From: Hypericum androsaemum
Taxonomy: Eukaryota > Streptophyta > Magnoliopsida > Malpighiales > Hypericaceae
Reading direction: 5' to 3'
DNA: 64,000 bases
Assembly: GCA_963995505.1 (NCBI GenBank)
Contig: OZ023187.1
Coordinates: 4,843,501-4,907,500, forward strand
Position numbers and translations under genes: made by a program. The notes under the pieces were generated by a model. That model searched no databases. It saw only the letters and a list, made by a program, of their open reading frames with translations, and was not told where the DNA came from. This document shows, piece by piece, positions 1-11,537 of the stretch. The number at the start of each line of letters is the position of its first letter. Within the stretch, counting starts at the first letter, position 1.

Positions 1-37
1 TGTTAGAGTCGCTAGTATTCAGCGAGAGGTTCATTCT

Positions 38-493
38 TTGAACCAAGGTGCTCGTACTGTCAATAGTTATTTCACTAACTTCAGAAATTTGTGGGATCAA
101 CTGATCCAGTTTTGTCCTCTACCACGTTGTAAGTGCAATCCGGTGATTGACTGCAATAATTGTGAACTCTATCGGGTGGTCACCCAGTATAAAGAGAATT
201 ATCAAATCATAATGTTTTTACAAGGTTTGAACGAGAGTTACGCTGTTACTAGACAACAAATTCTCTTGATGGATCCGATGCCATCTATCTCCAATGTGTT
301 ATTTTTGGTTCAGCAACAAGAGAGACAGATCTCTATTGACTCTATAGGGACTAATCATATTGCTTATATGCCTCGTGTTGCTAACCATATTGAGTCTACA
401 AGCCAGCTTCCAGAACATGGCATACTTGCAGCTCAAGTTTCAGGTTACAAGAAGTCTTGGGATAACAGCAAGAAGCCTCAGTGCACCTATTGA
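38..493 (+). pseudogene. copia gag fragment
   Basis: This frame carries the C-terminal part of a copia Gag (Retrotran_gag/UBN2 type), including FLQGLNESY and the segment around QILLMDPMPS. It has no ATG, because the true start lies outside the window. The frame ends inside the zinc knuckle: CTY is read and is followed directly by a TGA, where a second cysteine would normally come. The remainder of the knuckle continues in another frame from about 481. A small deletion or frameshift at 490-500 explains this. Confidence 0.85.
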
Positions 494-1611
494 CTGTGGA
501 AAAATGCTTCAAGAAGCATGGATATCTACCTAATTGGAAGTTCAGAAATCAGTCTGGGAATCAGGGACAGTTTCATTCTGGCAATTCCTATTCTGGAAAT
601 GGAGGATTATTTTCTTCTGGACAGAATATTGTTAGACGTCCTTCTGCACCGCCTACTCATAAAACTCATTCTATTGAGTCTAAGAACTTGACAGAGGAAT
701 TGAATAAACTATGTTTATCTTCTGACCAATACAATGGTCTTCTGGCTATAGTTCAGCATGCTGGACCCAACAAAGTTCGTGTTTCTCCTGCTGCTAACCT
801 TGCTTCTACAGTGGCCCATAACAATTTCAATCCTTCATATTTTCCTAACCACTCTTTTAATATGGCAGGTAAAAATATTTTGCCTATTGCTTTTTCTTCT
901 TTCTCAGTGTTCCATGGTAAATGGATCCTAGATTCTGGAGCCACTGATCATATATCATGCTCTTTGAAGTCTTTTATCTCACATTCCCCCCTGTCAAATG
1001 TTGTCATAGGATTACCTAATGGTCATTATGCTAAGGCAACCCATATAGGAAGAGTTCAGCTCACACCTCACTTACTACTGATTGATGTGCTCTATGTTCT
1101 AACTTTTAGTTTTAATTTGATTTCTGTAAGTAAACTTCTAAAACAATCTCATTTGTCACTTACTTTTGAATCCTCTTCTTGTTATATACAGGACCCTCTA
1201 ACATCGAGAATGATTGGTAATGCCAAGGAAGAAAATGGACTGTATATAATTGAGGAAGGGCATCAGAATACATTCGTGCTTGGACCACATCCCTCAGTTA
1301 ATACCCTTAATCTCATCCATAACCAATTTGACTTGTGGCATACTAGGTTAGGGCATCTTCCATCCCCTAAACTACATATTCTGCAGTCCATCCTTCCTTC
1401 CATTTCTTCTACTGTGGACAAACACTGTGAGATTTGTCACCTATCTAGACATAAACAATTATCTTTTTCTCTCAGTTCTTCTATGGCTGATGAACCTTTT
1501 GATTTAATACATGCTGATGTTTGGGGTAAATTTCACCTTCCTCTTATGATGGTTTCCAATATTTTCTTACTTTCCTTGATGATTATTCTAGAACTACATG
1601 GGTATTCTTGA
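481..1611 (+). pseudogene. copia protease, GAG-pre-integrase and integrase N-terminus
   Basis: The frame begins in the knuckle remnant (CFKKHGYLP). The protease active site DSGATDH lies at about 931-951. A GAG-pre-integrase HHCC segment follows, with LWHTRLGHL and then CEICHLSRHK near 1330-1455. The integrase core begins with LIHADVWG near 1505, and the frame fails shortly afterwards. The first catalytic Asp region, normally DDYSR, is read out of frame at about 1575-1595. The next ORF resumes with MKSKSEV in a different frame. Confidence 0.88.
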
Positions 1612-4277
1612 TGAAGTCAAAGTCTGAGGTTGCATCTATCCTCACATACTTTTCTGAGTTCATCTTGACACAATTTAACAAAAGGATTAAAACCATTCGC
1701 ACTGATCAGGGCAATGAATTTTTCATGAAAGAGTTTTTCTATCAGAAGGGAATCATACATGAGACTAGTTGCATATACACGCCTCAACAAAATGGTAGGG
1801 TCGAAAGAAAGCATCAACATTTGCTTAGTGTGGCTAGAGCACTACTCATACATGCACATTTACCCCTTTACTTCTGGAGTGATTGTATTCTCCATACTAC
1901 CTATTTGATAAATCATTTTCCATCATCTATTTTGAAAAATAAAACACCACATGAATTTTTATTCAAAAGAGCACCTAGATTGGATCACTTACGGGTCCTT
2001 GGTTGCTTGTGTTATGCATCCACAATTATGCACAACAGGACCAAATTTGATCCAAGAGCAAAGAAATATGTCTTTCTAGGCATACCTTTTGGGATAAAAG
2101 GTTACAAACTTTATAATCTTCAACTTCATAGAGTCATTTTATCTAGAGATGTTGTATTTCATGAAGATATTTTTCCTTTTCAGAATAGCCACATGTATGA
2201 TCCAACTTATTATATTCCTTATGATCCTTCTATCACTTCACTGCCTCTTACAACCTCTCTTACAGATGATCCAACAGAGTCTTTTCCATCTAATTTTCCA
2301 AGTCATTTTCCCTCACCTTCTCCTCCTGTAGTACAACATTTTGCTAGTCCCTCATTTGACATCATAGTATCTTCCCCTAGTTCTTCCTCTAGCTCCCCGT
2401 CTGGTCCAAGTACTCAGAGACCACTTACTATTTCTGATGCTCCTCCTCAAACTTCACGGGTTAGAAGGGTCCCTACGTACCTTGCAGATTATATCTGTAA
2501 TCTAATATCCGGGCATACCAATCATTCTCCACATGTTAACAGGTCTAGTCCTTATGCCTTATCTTTATTTTTGACTCTTCATAATGTTTTTGTTTTACAT
2601 AAGGCTTTTAGTACTGCACTTCTTAAAGGACATGAACCTACTAGTTACCATGAAGCCTCCAAACATGAAATTTGGGTCCAAGCTATGAACTCAGAGTTGC
2701 AAGCTCTACAAGACAACAACACATGGAACTTAGTTCCTTTGCCAAGGGACAAGACTACAGTTGGATGCAAGTGGATATTTAAGATTAAATACCACGCTGA
2801 TGGTTCCATTGGCAGATATAAAGCTCGTTTGGTAGCTAAAGGGTACACCCAGTCTTATAGAATTGACTTCATTGATACATTCTCACCAGTTGCAAAATTC
2901 ACCACTGTGAGAGTTTTGCTTGCACTTGCAGTACAACATAATTGGTGGTTATTTCAGCTTGATGTGAACAATGCATTTCTAAATGGTGATTTAGAGGAAG
3001 ATGTTTATATGGTCCTACCTCCAGGTCTACCAGTTTCCTCTCCTGATGTTGGTAAAGTCTGTAAATTGAAGAAATCTCTTTATAGGTTGAAACAAGCCAG
3101 TCGACAGTGGTTCTCTAAGCTGACACATGCTCTCCTTCAAGCTGGTTTCCTGCAATCTGTTAATGATCATTCTCTCTTCACTAAAGTTACAGGACAATCT
3201 TTTACAGCAATCCTTGTTTATGTTGATGATATTGTCTTAACAGGCAATGACTCATCTGCAATTGCTGATGTTAAAGCTTATCTACATAAGCAATTCAAGC
3301 TCAAAGATCTTGGCAATTTAAAATACTTTCTGGCCTTGGAAATCGCTTGTCGGGCGGATGGAATACATCTTAGTCAGCAGAAGTACACATTGGAACTCTT
3401 GAAAGATGCTGGCTATTTAGAGTGTAAGCCATCTGATACATCTATGGATTCAAATTACAAACTCACTAATGCATCTGGCACTCTACTTGATGATAATCCA
3501 TAGATCAAAGAAGATGATAACTTTCAAATCTCTCCCGATCAACCAGTGACATCCACTGCTTATCGACAACTAGTTGGCAAGCTTCTTTATCTCACCACAA
3601 CAAGACCAGATATCTGCTATCCCGTACTGCAGTTGAGTCAATTCATGTCTTGTCCAACTGATTGTCATCTGAAAGCTGCATTCAGAGTTCTTCGTTACCT
3701 TAAAGGTAATCTAGGCTATGGTTTATTGTTCTCTGCTGTTCCTGATCTTAAGCTTAAGGCTTACTGTGATAGCGATTACGGAAGATGCGAGGATAGTAGA
3801 CGATCTATTACAGGCTATGCTATTTTTTTTGGTAATTCCTTGGTCTCTTGGCGATCTAAGAAGCAACCGACAGTTTCTAGATCATCTTCCGAAGTAGAAT
3901 ATCGGGCCCTATCTTCTGTCAGCTGTGAATTACAGTGGTTGCAATATCTCTTGGCAGATTTTTGTGTCTCAACCTTGGGACCAAGTCTCATCTTTTATGA
4001 TAGCAAGCTAGCAATCTATATCGCAGAGAATCCGGTGTTCCATGAACACACCAAACATATTGAAATAGATTGCCATGTCATCTGTGAACGGGTTCAACGA
4101 GGCATTGTCTGCCTCTTTCATATTCCTACGGAGCACCAACCTGCAGATTTATTTACTAAGCCTTTGCTCAAACAACGACATTACTACTTGGTGTCCAAGT
4201 TGGGAATGTGCAGCCTATACATTCCAACTTGCGGGGGCGTATTAAAACATATGAGGTCTAGGCCTTATAATTCTTAG
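1608..4277 (+). pseudogene. copia integrase core, reverse transcriptase and RNase H, one in-frame stop
   Basis: The integrase part has TDQGNEF and QQNGRVERK, holding the second Asp and the Glu of the DDE triad. The reverse transcriptase has WIFKIKYHADGS, QLDVNNAFLNG and the catalytic YVDD at about 3220. A TAG at 3501-3503 interrupts the frame, but the same frame continues through 3504-3545 into the RNase H part, which shows YCDSDYGR, SRSSSEVEYRAL and ADLFTKPL. The frame ends at 4277. One nonsense mutation therefore separates RT from RNase H. Confidence 0.92.
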
Positions 4278-4557
4278 GGTCTACACACTCCTCCTTTTCC
4301 TCCACACTTTCCTCCACACTTTTCTCCATGTTTTCCTCCATGTTTTTCTCCACACTTTTCTCCATGTTTTCTTCCATGTTTTCCTCACACTTTATTTCTC
4401 TTTTCATAAGTTGATACATGTATATAAATAGACCTTTGTAGGTAATTAATTATAAACAAGAAGAAGAGATAATTTACATTGGAAGAAGATTTCATTCCTT
4501 CATCTCTCTCTCATTGCTTCTTCATCTTTCTCCTTAAACTTCTAAATTTTTGAGACA
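4240..4557 (+). repeat. 3' LTR of the copia element (approximate ends)
   Basis: A purine-rich tract (CTTGCGGGGGCG) at 4228-4239 is the likely polypurine tract. The LTR should start just after it, though the expected TG reads TA. The U3 part holds CT-rich tandem motifs built from CTCCACACTTT and CTCCATGTTTT at 4289-4392. A TATA box (TATATAAATAG) lies near 4420. The 3' boundary near GAGACA at 4557 is a guess, because no second LTR is available for comparison. Confidence 0.6.
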
Positions 4558-5059
4558 AATATATCCAAATTTAATTCTTTTTAGGGCGCTCCCGATAGCA
4601 CAGCCCCATAGAACTCTCATCGACCATTTTTCACTAATGACTCCTCCGCCTCCCATCCTCAATACACTTCGACCTGCTTATATTACACTTCACCTTTCAC
4701 ATTCCCCAGGGAAAAAAAATAACAAATAGAACCCATCAAAATTATATAAATAGATTGTAAAGTAGAATTGAGAAGAAAAGAAAATGGAAAATAGTACCTT
4801 TTTCTCGGAGAATTCGGGGTTTGGAAAGACGAGAAGAAGAAACAGTTAAAAGTTTGTTGTGGGAAAAGTGGTACAAGAACGTAAGACTTTCCGAGACGGT
4901 CCGGAGTGATCGTCCCAAGGTCGGTCTAACGGAATGGGTGAGAAAAAGTTCTAAGGACGACTAAAGCTATGCTACGGAAAAGAAAACTATACAAGTAAAA
5001 ATAGAGTAGTTGGTTGTGTGGTTGATTGATGATCTGGTTTCATGCCCGTGCCCTCTTTA
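4558..5059. other. no gene recognised
   Basis: No coding frame with recognisable protein similarity is visible. The stretch leads from the copia LTR into the tandem-repeat block. Confidence 0.5.
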
Positions 5060-5480
5060 TATAGACGATGCCAACTTGGCTCATGGGGGAGAAACTCTAA
5101 CCGCCTTAGACGATGCCAACTTGGAGCAGCTCATGATGAGAAATTCTAAACCGTCTCAGACGTTGCCAACTTGGCTTCGACTTATGATGGAAACTCAAAC
5201 CGCCTCAGACATTGCCAACTTGGCACCGGCTCATGATGAGAAATCCTAAACCGCCTCAGATGTTGCCAACTTGGCTCCGGCTTATGATGGAAACTCAAAC
5301 CGCCAAAATCCTGAACCGCCTCAGACGTTGCCAACTTGGCTCTGGCTCATTATGGGAACTCAAACCGCCGAAATCTTAAACCGCCTCAGATATTGCCAAC
5401 TTGGCTCCGGCTTATGATGAAATCCTAAACTGCCGAAATCCTAAGCCGCCTCAGTCAAGTTGATGATGCCAAATCTAAAC
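5060..5480. repeat. degenerate tandem repeat, unit about 45-65 bp
   Basis: The core TTGCCAACTTGGC, with variants, recurs at about 5068, 5112, 5164, 5211, 5265, 5327 and 5391. It is linked by AACCGCCTCAGA and GGCTTATGATGG. Unit length varies through partial deletions. The ORF across it is a by-product of the repeat. Confidence 0.85.
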
Positions 5481-6070
5481 TACCACATTCCATCTTGAGG
5501 CTCAAACTGCCACATTCCACATCGAGGCTCAAACTGCCACATTTCTGATTTGAATCTCAAAGTGGGTCGAGCGAAGCCCAAAGAGAGGTTGCTTCGCCAC
5601 ATTCTGGTTTGAAGCCCAAACTGCCATATTCCACTTTGAGGTCCACACTGCCATATTCCAATTCAAGGCCCAAATTGCCACATTCTGCTATGAAGTCCAT
5701 GCCGCCACATTTCGATATGAAGCCCATACCGCGACATTCCAACATGAAGCAACCGCGACATTCCGACATGAAGTCCATACAAACATTTCGACATGAAGCC
5801 CATACCGCCACAATTCCAACTTGAAGCAACCGCCACTTTCCGATATGAAGTCCATACCGCCACATTTTGATATGAAGCCCATACCACCACAATTCCAACT
5901 TGAAGCAACCGCCACGTTCCGATATGAAGTCCATACCGCCACATTTTGATATGAAGCCCATACCGCCACAATTCCAACTTGAAGCAACAGCCACGTTTCG
6001 ATATGAAGTCCATACCGCCACATTTGATATGAAGCCCATACTGCCACAATTCCACTCGAATTTCAAAGTG
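5481..6070. repeat. tandem repeat, higher-order unit 79 bp
   Basis: CAATTCCAAC starts at 5811, 5890 and 5969, giving a 79-bp period, with a decayed copy at 6047 (78 bp). Each unit holds shorter sub-repeats of the form CCACATT...GATATGAAG(T/C)CCATACCGC. Before 5811 the block is more degenerate. Long minus-strand ORFs (up to 176 codons) arise because the unit lacks stops in some frames. They are not recognisable proteins. Confidence 0.9.
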
Positions 6071-6690
6071 AGTCGAGCGAATCCCAAAGCGAAACTTCTG
6101 CTTCCAAAGGCAAAGCGGGTCTCTTCTGCCCATTTGAATCGAGCCGATCTAATTGCTTATTGAACAAGCACCAACCGCCGCACGTGATCCCGAACACGAC
6201 CCTTTGTCTGAAGCATTATTTTTACATCTCAACAAAGTTTAAGCGGAAGAAACGGCGTCGTTCGGTTCCCACTCGGACTTAACTGTTCTCTCAATTTGGA
6301 TTCGGTCGCTTGTATAATGCGGTCATCGACCTGTCGTGCAACTTTTCTTGAACGAATAAATAGGAATTTACCTATAACGCAAAAGTAGGAATTTATTTTC
6401 TTTACAAATAAATTTATAACAGAATTAATTTAGTAATTTATATATAATTAAATTCCAAATAAAATCCTCCACTAATTGGATATATATTTTTTTTTTAAAA
6501 ATGTGATATGATTTGATATATGAGTATGTTGAGATTACCGCATAAATACTAGACTTGTTTATAAGTGTTAAAAAATCTACTCAACATTATCTTAATGTTT
6601 TGAGCTAGTTACGAAGATTCTAACATGCTTTTAGAACGGGTCGATCTAGTAGTTCGTGTTGTCCTCACACGATCCCAATTTTATCACGTG
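6071..6690. other. intergenic, no gene seen
   Basis: AT-rich sequence follows the tandem repeats. I see no coding frame and no transposon boundary that I can defend. Confidence 0.5.
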
Positions 6691-7575
6691 TTAGCAAAAT
6701 AAAAAATAGACGTGTGTAACAGGAGATGTGCCATGTAAGGTTTGAGACGCATATCGAATGGCTGCTGCCAGCCGGCATTCGAGAATGTCTGCATAACACA
6801 TGTCGTCCTCTTCATCTTTGGTGATTTGCCTGCACGGAGCCTTCCTTCTCTGGTTCCTCTGTATCTGTTGATGAGCTTCGGCAATCCGCTTCCTCTTCCT
6901 TCCAGTCTCCTCGGTCAAATCCGAAGAACGATTGGACTTGGAGGCGTCTTCCCCATCCTCATCCTCATCGTCATAATCAAGCGGGATTAAAAGTGACCTG
7001 AATTCCTGCATCAGATCCGGGTACTTCCCGATCATATCAGCGACAACTACCCCGAGTTCGCATCGGTTGATCAACCCGAGGTTGAAGTTGCTCAATTGCC
7101 TCAACAATTCATAGTTGCATCCCCCGGAACCGGACAACTTGTCTCCTACCTTGGAAATCAAACCACACCACTTGCTCACAAGTCCCTCGTCAACCCTTTC
7201 TTCCACATCCACCAATCCCGGAAGTTCATCAAACTTGCGGTGCAAGAAAGAGTCAGCACGGGGGACCAAGTCGTCATATCCTTCAAGGCTCACCGTGATC
7301 CTCTTAACTTCACCAGGAGGAACATCCTTCAACCGAATTGCAGGGTAGCCACTTTCGTCTAGGACCACCGCGACCCTCCAGTAGGCGACTTCTTGAAGCC
7401 GCCTGCTAAACATGGCGTACTTGTGAGGTTGGTCCACGAAAACCTTCTTCATTCGTTGGATGTAACCTCTGGCAAAAGCACGCAGATTCTGTACGGACCA
7501 AGGAGTCGAAGGCAACAACTCACAAATGGATGAGTAGTTCAGGTCGATCATCCTCTTGAACTCGATCGCCGCCAT
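6691..7575 (-). CDS. PAH-domain (SIN3-like) nuclear protein, copy 1
   Basis: An intronless ORF of 294 residues starts at an ATG (MAAIEFKRMIDLN). Residues about 27-60 (RAFARGYIQRMKKVFVDQPH and on) resemble a paired amphipathic helix of SIN3 co-repressors. Residues about 152-197 contain INRCELGVVVADMIGKYPDL, very like the conserved block after PAH3 in plant SIN3-like proteins. An acidic stretch (DYDDEDEDGED) and basic clusters (GRKRKR, RNQRRK) suggest nuclear location. Full SIN3 proteins exceed 1000 residues, so this is a short relative or fragment that could bind repressor partners without the deacetylase-binding region. A second copy lies at 62496-63278 and two remnants lie downstream of PP2-B genes. 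The family call rests on remembered motifs; expression is unknown. Confidence 0.6.
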   Translation of the reverse strand: MAAIEFKRMIDLNYSSICELLPSTPWSVQNLRAFARGYIQRMKKVFVDQPHKYAMFSRRLQEVAYWRVAVVLDESGYPAIRLKDVPPGEVKRITVSLEGYDDLVPRADSFLHRKFDELPGLVDVEERVDEGLVSKWCGLISKVGDKLSGSGGCNYELLRQLSNFNLGLINRCELGVVVADMIGKYPDLMQEFRSLLIPLDYDDEDEDGEDASKSNRSSDLTEETGRKRKRIAEAHQQIQRNQRRKAPCRQITKDEEDDMCYADILECRLAAAIRYASQTLHGTSPVTHVYFLFC

Positions 7576-7581
7576 CTTCAA

Positions 7582-8789
7582 AACTCTCTCTCTTGCTCTC
7601 TCTGTGTTGTATGTTTCTTTAGGTTAATTTTGTGGGTGGGAACGAGGATTATATGATGAGTAGAAGTCCTGCTCTAGTGCTAATTATATAGTAGGCTTCG
7701 TGGTTCGTTTCCCATTCTTTTAATTGCGCGTAGGATTCTATTGCCTTTGGACTAATTTCCTACTGAGATTGCCTTTGAAGAACAGGTTTGCCTCTTGTTT
7801 TAGGCGGGAGGGAGCGTGCTGTTACGCTCGGGATAGGAAATTTTAGAAGGCTCTCTCGAAAAGTAATTTGGTATACTAATTATCGTAAAATTACTCGATA
7901 GTAGGGAGTATAAAAAAATTTAAAGCATTGATAGGTAAACCGAGATGTAAGTGAATAATTTTTTTGAAGAAGTGTAATTGGATAATAAATCCATAACTTT
8001 ATTATTTTGACTTACCGATCTCTCGCATGAAATTTTGACAAAAGTGGATAGCATAAATTGTGTCGCAACAAAAGAAATTAAGTTCCGAAGTTCAATGAAA
8101 ATTGAATTCTATTTGCTACCACCAAATACGTGGATTAGTTAACAAGAGTTGGACTTGATAAATCAGAAGTGTGGACTTCGAATTTTAACAATTAATCAAA
8201 TCAATAGGTGTATACAATATTAGATTATTATTGGAAAAAATAGTTGCACTTTCCATATTTTTATTTTGTTCTTTACTCCTTTAAAATATAAAGGTAAAAC
8301 TCAACTTGAATATTTGGTAGTTTACATATGGGTTTCAATCATGTACAAGTACAAAACTCCCGAGGAATTTTTTCGGACAACTTGTTCGTTTTCTAGCTTA
8401 AACAAGAATTTTTGATTTCGAGTTTTTAGTAAGCAACAGTGTTAAGATGTTTGCTGAAAAATAAATAGGTTCAAATATGTATTAGTAGATAGATCGATTG
8501 TTCGGTTATATACCAAAAAATTCCCCCAGCAAGCTTGTCAAAATCCACCTTTGAGCACTTGTCCGATGAGTCCGAGTGGAACGATCATCTTTTTTGGGAC
8601 CAATCTAAGGTGCAGCTTCACACAGAGAGCATCTTCAACTCCCAACAAGGTACACTCCTAGTGATGCCATATGTTCGTTAAAATGCTCCAATGGGAAGTG
8701 GGAAAAATAACACATTAGAAATTGAAGAATGCAAGTGATAGAAGAAGTAGGAAATGCAAGCTAGACTGACAAATTACAGTGACAAGGTT
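7582..8789. other. intergenic between PAH gene and RLP A
   Basis: No gene is seen. The part from about 8305 to 8640 closely matches 63340-63700, which lies between the second PAH gene and RLP G, showing that the PAH-RLP spacer was duplicated with the genes. Unit 5 lacks roughly 0.7 kb of the spacer present here. Confidence 0.7.
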
Positions 8790-9318
8790 TTATGTCCTGC
8801 GTCTGGTTCTTCTGCTTGCTCGCTTTGGCCTGATCCTGTAGAACCTCATCAGCTGCTCCTTCGTTGTGAACCACAACCCGATAACCAATCTGAGAACAAG
8901 CCCGCACCCATATCCATGCAAGACGATCTTCCAGTCCAATGACATGTCAGATCCATCATCTCCTTCTGGATCCGGTTGAGGTGAGGCCCCAGAATCTTGG
9001 CACTTCCTTGGCAGTGGCTCCCCGTACAACTCCAAATTCCCTCCGTATGAGCTGTTGTCGAATGTACGGAACTGGTTTGCTTGTGGTATAGGACCCACCA
9101 GCTGATTATGCAAGACGTTGAAGTATTCGAGGAACGTGAGTTGTCCGAGCTGCGATGGGATCTCTCCTGAGAGGAAGTTAGCTGAAAGATCCAAGGACTC
9201 CAGGTTTGAGAGGTTCCTTATATTCGGAGGGATGGGACCAGAGAGATGGTTATGAGACAAGTTGAGCACATTCAACATCTTCATATTTCCAAGTGAAACC
9301 AGGATGCCTCCACGGAAT
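8790..9318 (-). pseudogene. RLP A: 3' end of an LRR receptor-like protein gene
   Basis: This piece encodes only the C-terminal part of an RLP: the last LRRs (NVLNLSHNHLSGPIPPNI and on), the C-terminal cap (YGEPLPRKCQD, where the usual first Cys is Tyr), an acidic juxtamembrane stretch, a transmembrane segment and a basic cytoplasmic tail ending RRTRRRT. Similarity to the other RLPs stops at about 9318. The sequence then continues as the end of a transposon-like element that is full length at 46741-47751. The 5' four fifths of the gene are missing, so this is a truncated pseudogene, not a short gene. Confidence 0.9.
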
Positions 9319-9395
9319 CTATCTGCTAGTTGGTTTTACCAAACGCTTTGTCCAATCTGCTATCTGCTCCGAATCTGTTTTGCCAAACATGGTCT
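9319..9395 (+). mobile_element. terminal fragment of a hAT/MITE-like element
   Basis: The stretch with ATCTGCTAGTTGG and TTTTACCAAACG and AATCTGTTTTGCCAAAC matches the right end of the element at 46741-47751. Only the end remains, joined directly to truncated RLP A, so it marks a recombination breakpoint. Confidence 0.65.
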
Positions 9396-10038
9396 TTGTT
9401 AATATGGATGGTACAATTGAATTACTAAATTTTATTTTAACATATTTGGAGTATTACATTGTCTTTTATCTATGGACACTTACAAAATCAATCCTTTTCT
9501 TTTTGGTGTATGGGTGATTGGTTTGAGATTTAGAACTTGATGATGTAGTTGAGTATTAGAAAGGGATTGATTTGGTAGAAAAAGACGATCCTTTTCTTGG
9601 TCAGTGATGTTTGGTGGTGGTGGCAGGAGGAAGACGAGCTGGTGGCTAGTGATGGTTACTGTCGTAGAAGATAAGGGAGTTTTTGTGAAAATATAAATAA
9701 ATTTGAAATTGTTTAGAAATTTGATTACAAACATACTGGCGTGCCACATCACCATAAAAATGACATCGTTAGGTCGATGTAACCTGGACAACTATCTGAA
9801 TCGTTAAATATCTGACTATTGAAATAACGAACCATTAAACCCAAATAATTTTAACATTTAATGTAAACTATTAAACAAATGCACCGTGAAATAATATTTC
9901 AACAATTAATCTTCCATATTAGATCATTCGAAGAAAAATAATTCACATTTCTCCCATTTTTAAGTTTCCGAAAATCCCTAGTATTTAACTCCAAACGGAC
10001 GACCTTCGAAACTCAGAGAGTACCCCAAAAGAAAAGAA
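9396..10038. promoter_or_regulatory. upstream region of PP2-B gene A
   Basis: This non-coding stretch is repeated upstream of the gene at 48446 and in part upstream of the gene at 29970 (shared segment with CACATCACCATAAAAA and GAATCGTTAAAT). Conservation across three copies suggests it travels with the gene and holds its promoter. I see no clear TATA box. Confidence 0.45.
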
Positions 10039-11464
10039 ATGAACTTCGGTGACTTGCCTGAGGGATGCATTGCCAAGGTGATATCGTTGACGACTCCCCT
10101 CGACGCGTGTAGACTGTCGGTCGTCTCGCTGGTTTTCCTGTCGGCTGCCGACTCGGACACAGTCTGGAACAAGTTTCTACCGTCCGATCATGTGTCCACG
10201 GTTTCGAAATCCGGTGATCGTCCAGATTTAATGCCATTCACTTCCAAGAAACAGTTCTTCCTTAGCCTTTTCCATAACCCCATCTTAATCGACGACGGGA
10301 CCAAGGTGAATCTGCAACTACCAAACTCTCGTTCAATATAAAGTCGAGCACTGTCGGGTTGGAATCATATTCTTGAGAGGGATGATGATGATGTGATTGT
10401 TTGTTTAATCTTGAATTTTCTGCAGCTAAACATTATCTGTTGCTTTCGATTTTACTCGTCGCAATATTTTTTTTAAAGTCAATTACTTTTTTTTGTAAAT
10501 GTTAATTTTTTACACCATGAATCTCTTACACCTTGTACCGCTAGGACAATTGCCCCTTGATACTGTAAAACCAAGTACTGTCGGGCTTATTTAGGGGTGA
10601 CTAGATGTCTTTTTCTTTCGTAAAACTTTAACTCAAGAACTTCTTAAAATAATAATTTGGACGAAATTGTGTTAGTGCAATATTGTTCATCCAACGACAA
10701 ATAAAAAATGTATATCCGAATTTTGCATGTTGATGTAATGAAGTCTGTGTTATGAGGTTCTAGAGCTTATCGTTGGACAAAAAGAGCGGGAAGAAGTGCT
10801 ACATGATTTCTGCAAGGGACCTCATGATCGCCGGGGGCGAAACACCAGAATATTGGTCTTGGATCAGTGTTCCTGATTCCAGGTCTTTCCTACACTTGCA
10901 TTTCAGTTTCGTACTTCTGTTTAAACCTGATCGTGTTAGCTAGTTGCTAGTGCTTGATTTTCTCATTTCTTGTGAATGTAACCTGACAAGTATTCAAATT
11001 CTAGATTCAACGAGGTAGCTGAACTTCAGAAAGTATGGTGGCTGGAGATCCGTGGCAAGATAGACACTTCTCGACCATCCCCGGCCACAACTTATATAGC
11101 ATGCCTTGTTTTGAAGATACGGTCGGATGCCAAGGATCTTGCAGTATACCCCAGCAAAGTCTCTGTTGGAGTTATTGGAGGCACAATGAACAAATCAGCT
11201 ATCTGCCTTGATCCTTTCTATGGTTGGGCATCAGTAACCAGGAGGAGGAGGAGGAGTCATCGGGTCATAAATGGACGCATGTTGGGATTGAAACGGCCAA
11301 CTAGGAGGAATGACGGGTGGTTGGAGATCGAGCTGGGCGAGTACTTCAACGGCAATGCAAAGGTAGAGGGTGAAATACTGGAGATGAGCCTCATGGAGGT
11401 TAAGGCGGTCTGCAAGAGTGGCCTTGTTGTCCAGGGTATTGAAATTAGGCCTAAATCTGGATAG
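10039..11464 (+). CDS. F-box protein of PP2-B type (lectin-like), gene A, intact
   Basis: Three exons are inferred: 10039-10305, 10764-10882 and 11005-11464, with GT-AG borders and compatible phases, giving 281 residues. Exon 1 is the F-box (FGDLPEGCIAKVISLTTPLD), which binds SKP1 in SCF ubiquitin ligases. Exon 2 has SGKKCYMISARDL and YWSWISVPDSR. Exon 3 has [19 protein letters not shown] and ends in the PP2 carbohydrate-binding-like domain ([25 protein letters not shown]). This architecture and length fit plant PP2-B proteins, thought to bring glycosylated or other targets to ubiquitination. The gene is duplicated at 48446, where it is broken, and has a diverged sister at 29970. The arginine run TRRRRRRSH is longer here than in the sisters. 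Confidence 0.93.
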
Positions 11465-11537
11465 TCAATAGGCACCAAAATCTACTACCTAGTTTTGCTG
11501 TAGTAGTCCATGAGAATGCAGCGCCTTCGCCCCATAG

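Larger units (their letters stand above)
1..4557 (+). mobile_element. Ty1/copia LTR retrotransposon, 5' end outside window, decayed
   Basis: The domains run gag, zinc-knuckle remnant, aspartic protease, GAG-pre-integrase, integrase, reverse transcriptase, RNase H, then a polypurine tract and 3' LTR. Integrase before reverse transcriptase is the Ty1/copia order. The reading frame is broken by shifts near 490 and near 1608 and by a stop at 3501-3503, so the element is non-autonomous. The 5' LTR and primer-binding site lie before base 1, so target duplication and LTR age cannot be judged here. Confidence 0.95.

Noticed and set aside
5481..6070. CRISPR-like repeat array.
   Set aside because: This is a plant genome; units are contiguous with no unique spacers.
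5557..6087. Minus-strand ORF of 176 codons plus overlapping long ORFs in other frames.
   Set aside because: They are translations of the 79-bp tandem repeat in several frames; there is no conserved domain.
8555..8605. Hammerhead-ribozyme-like text (CGATGAGTCCGAGTGGAACG), repeated with one change near 63622.
   Set aside because: The core CUGAUGA reads CCGAUGA and the GAAA box is replaced by ACGAUC. A UCC/GGA stem is possible, but catalytic residues are missing and no closed stems I and III are visible.
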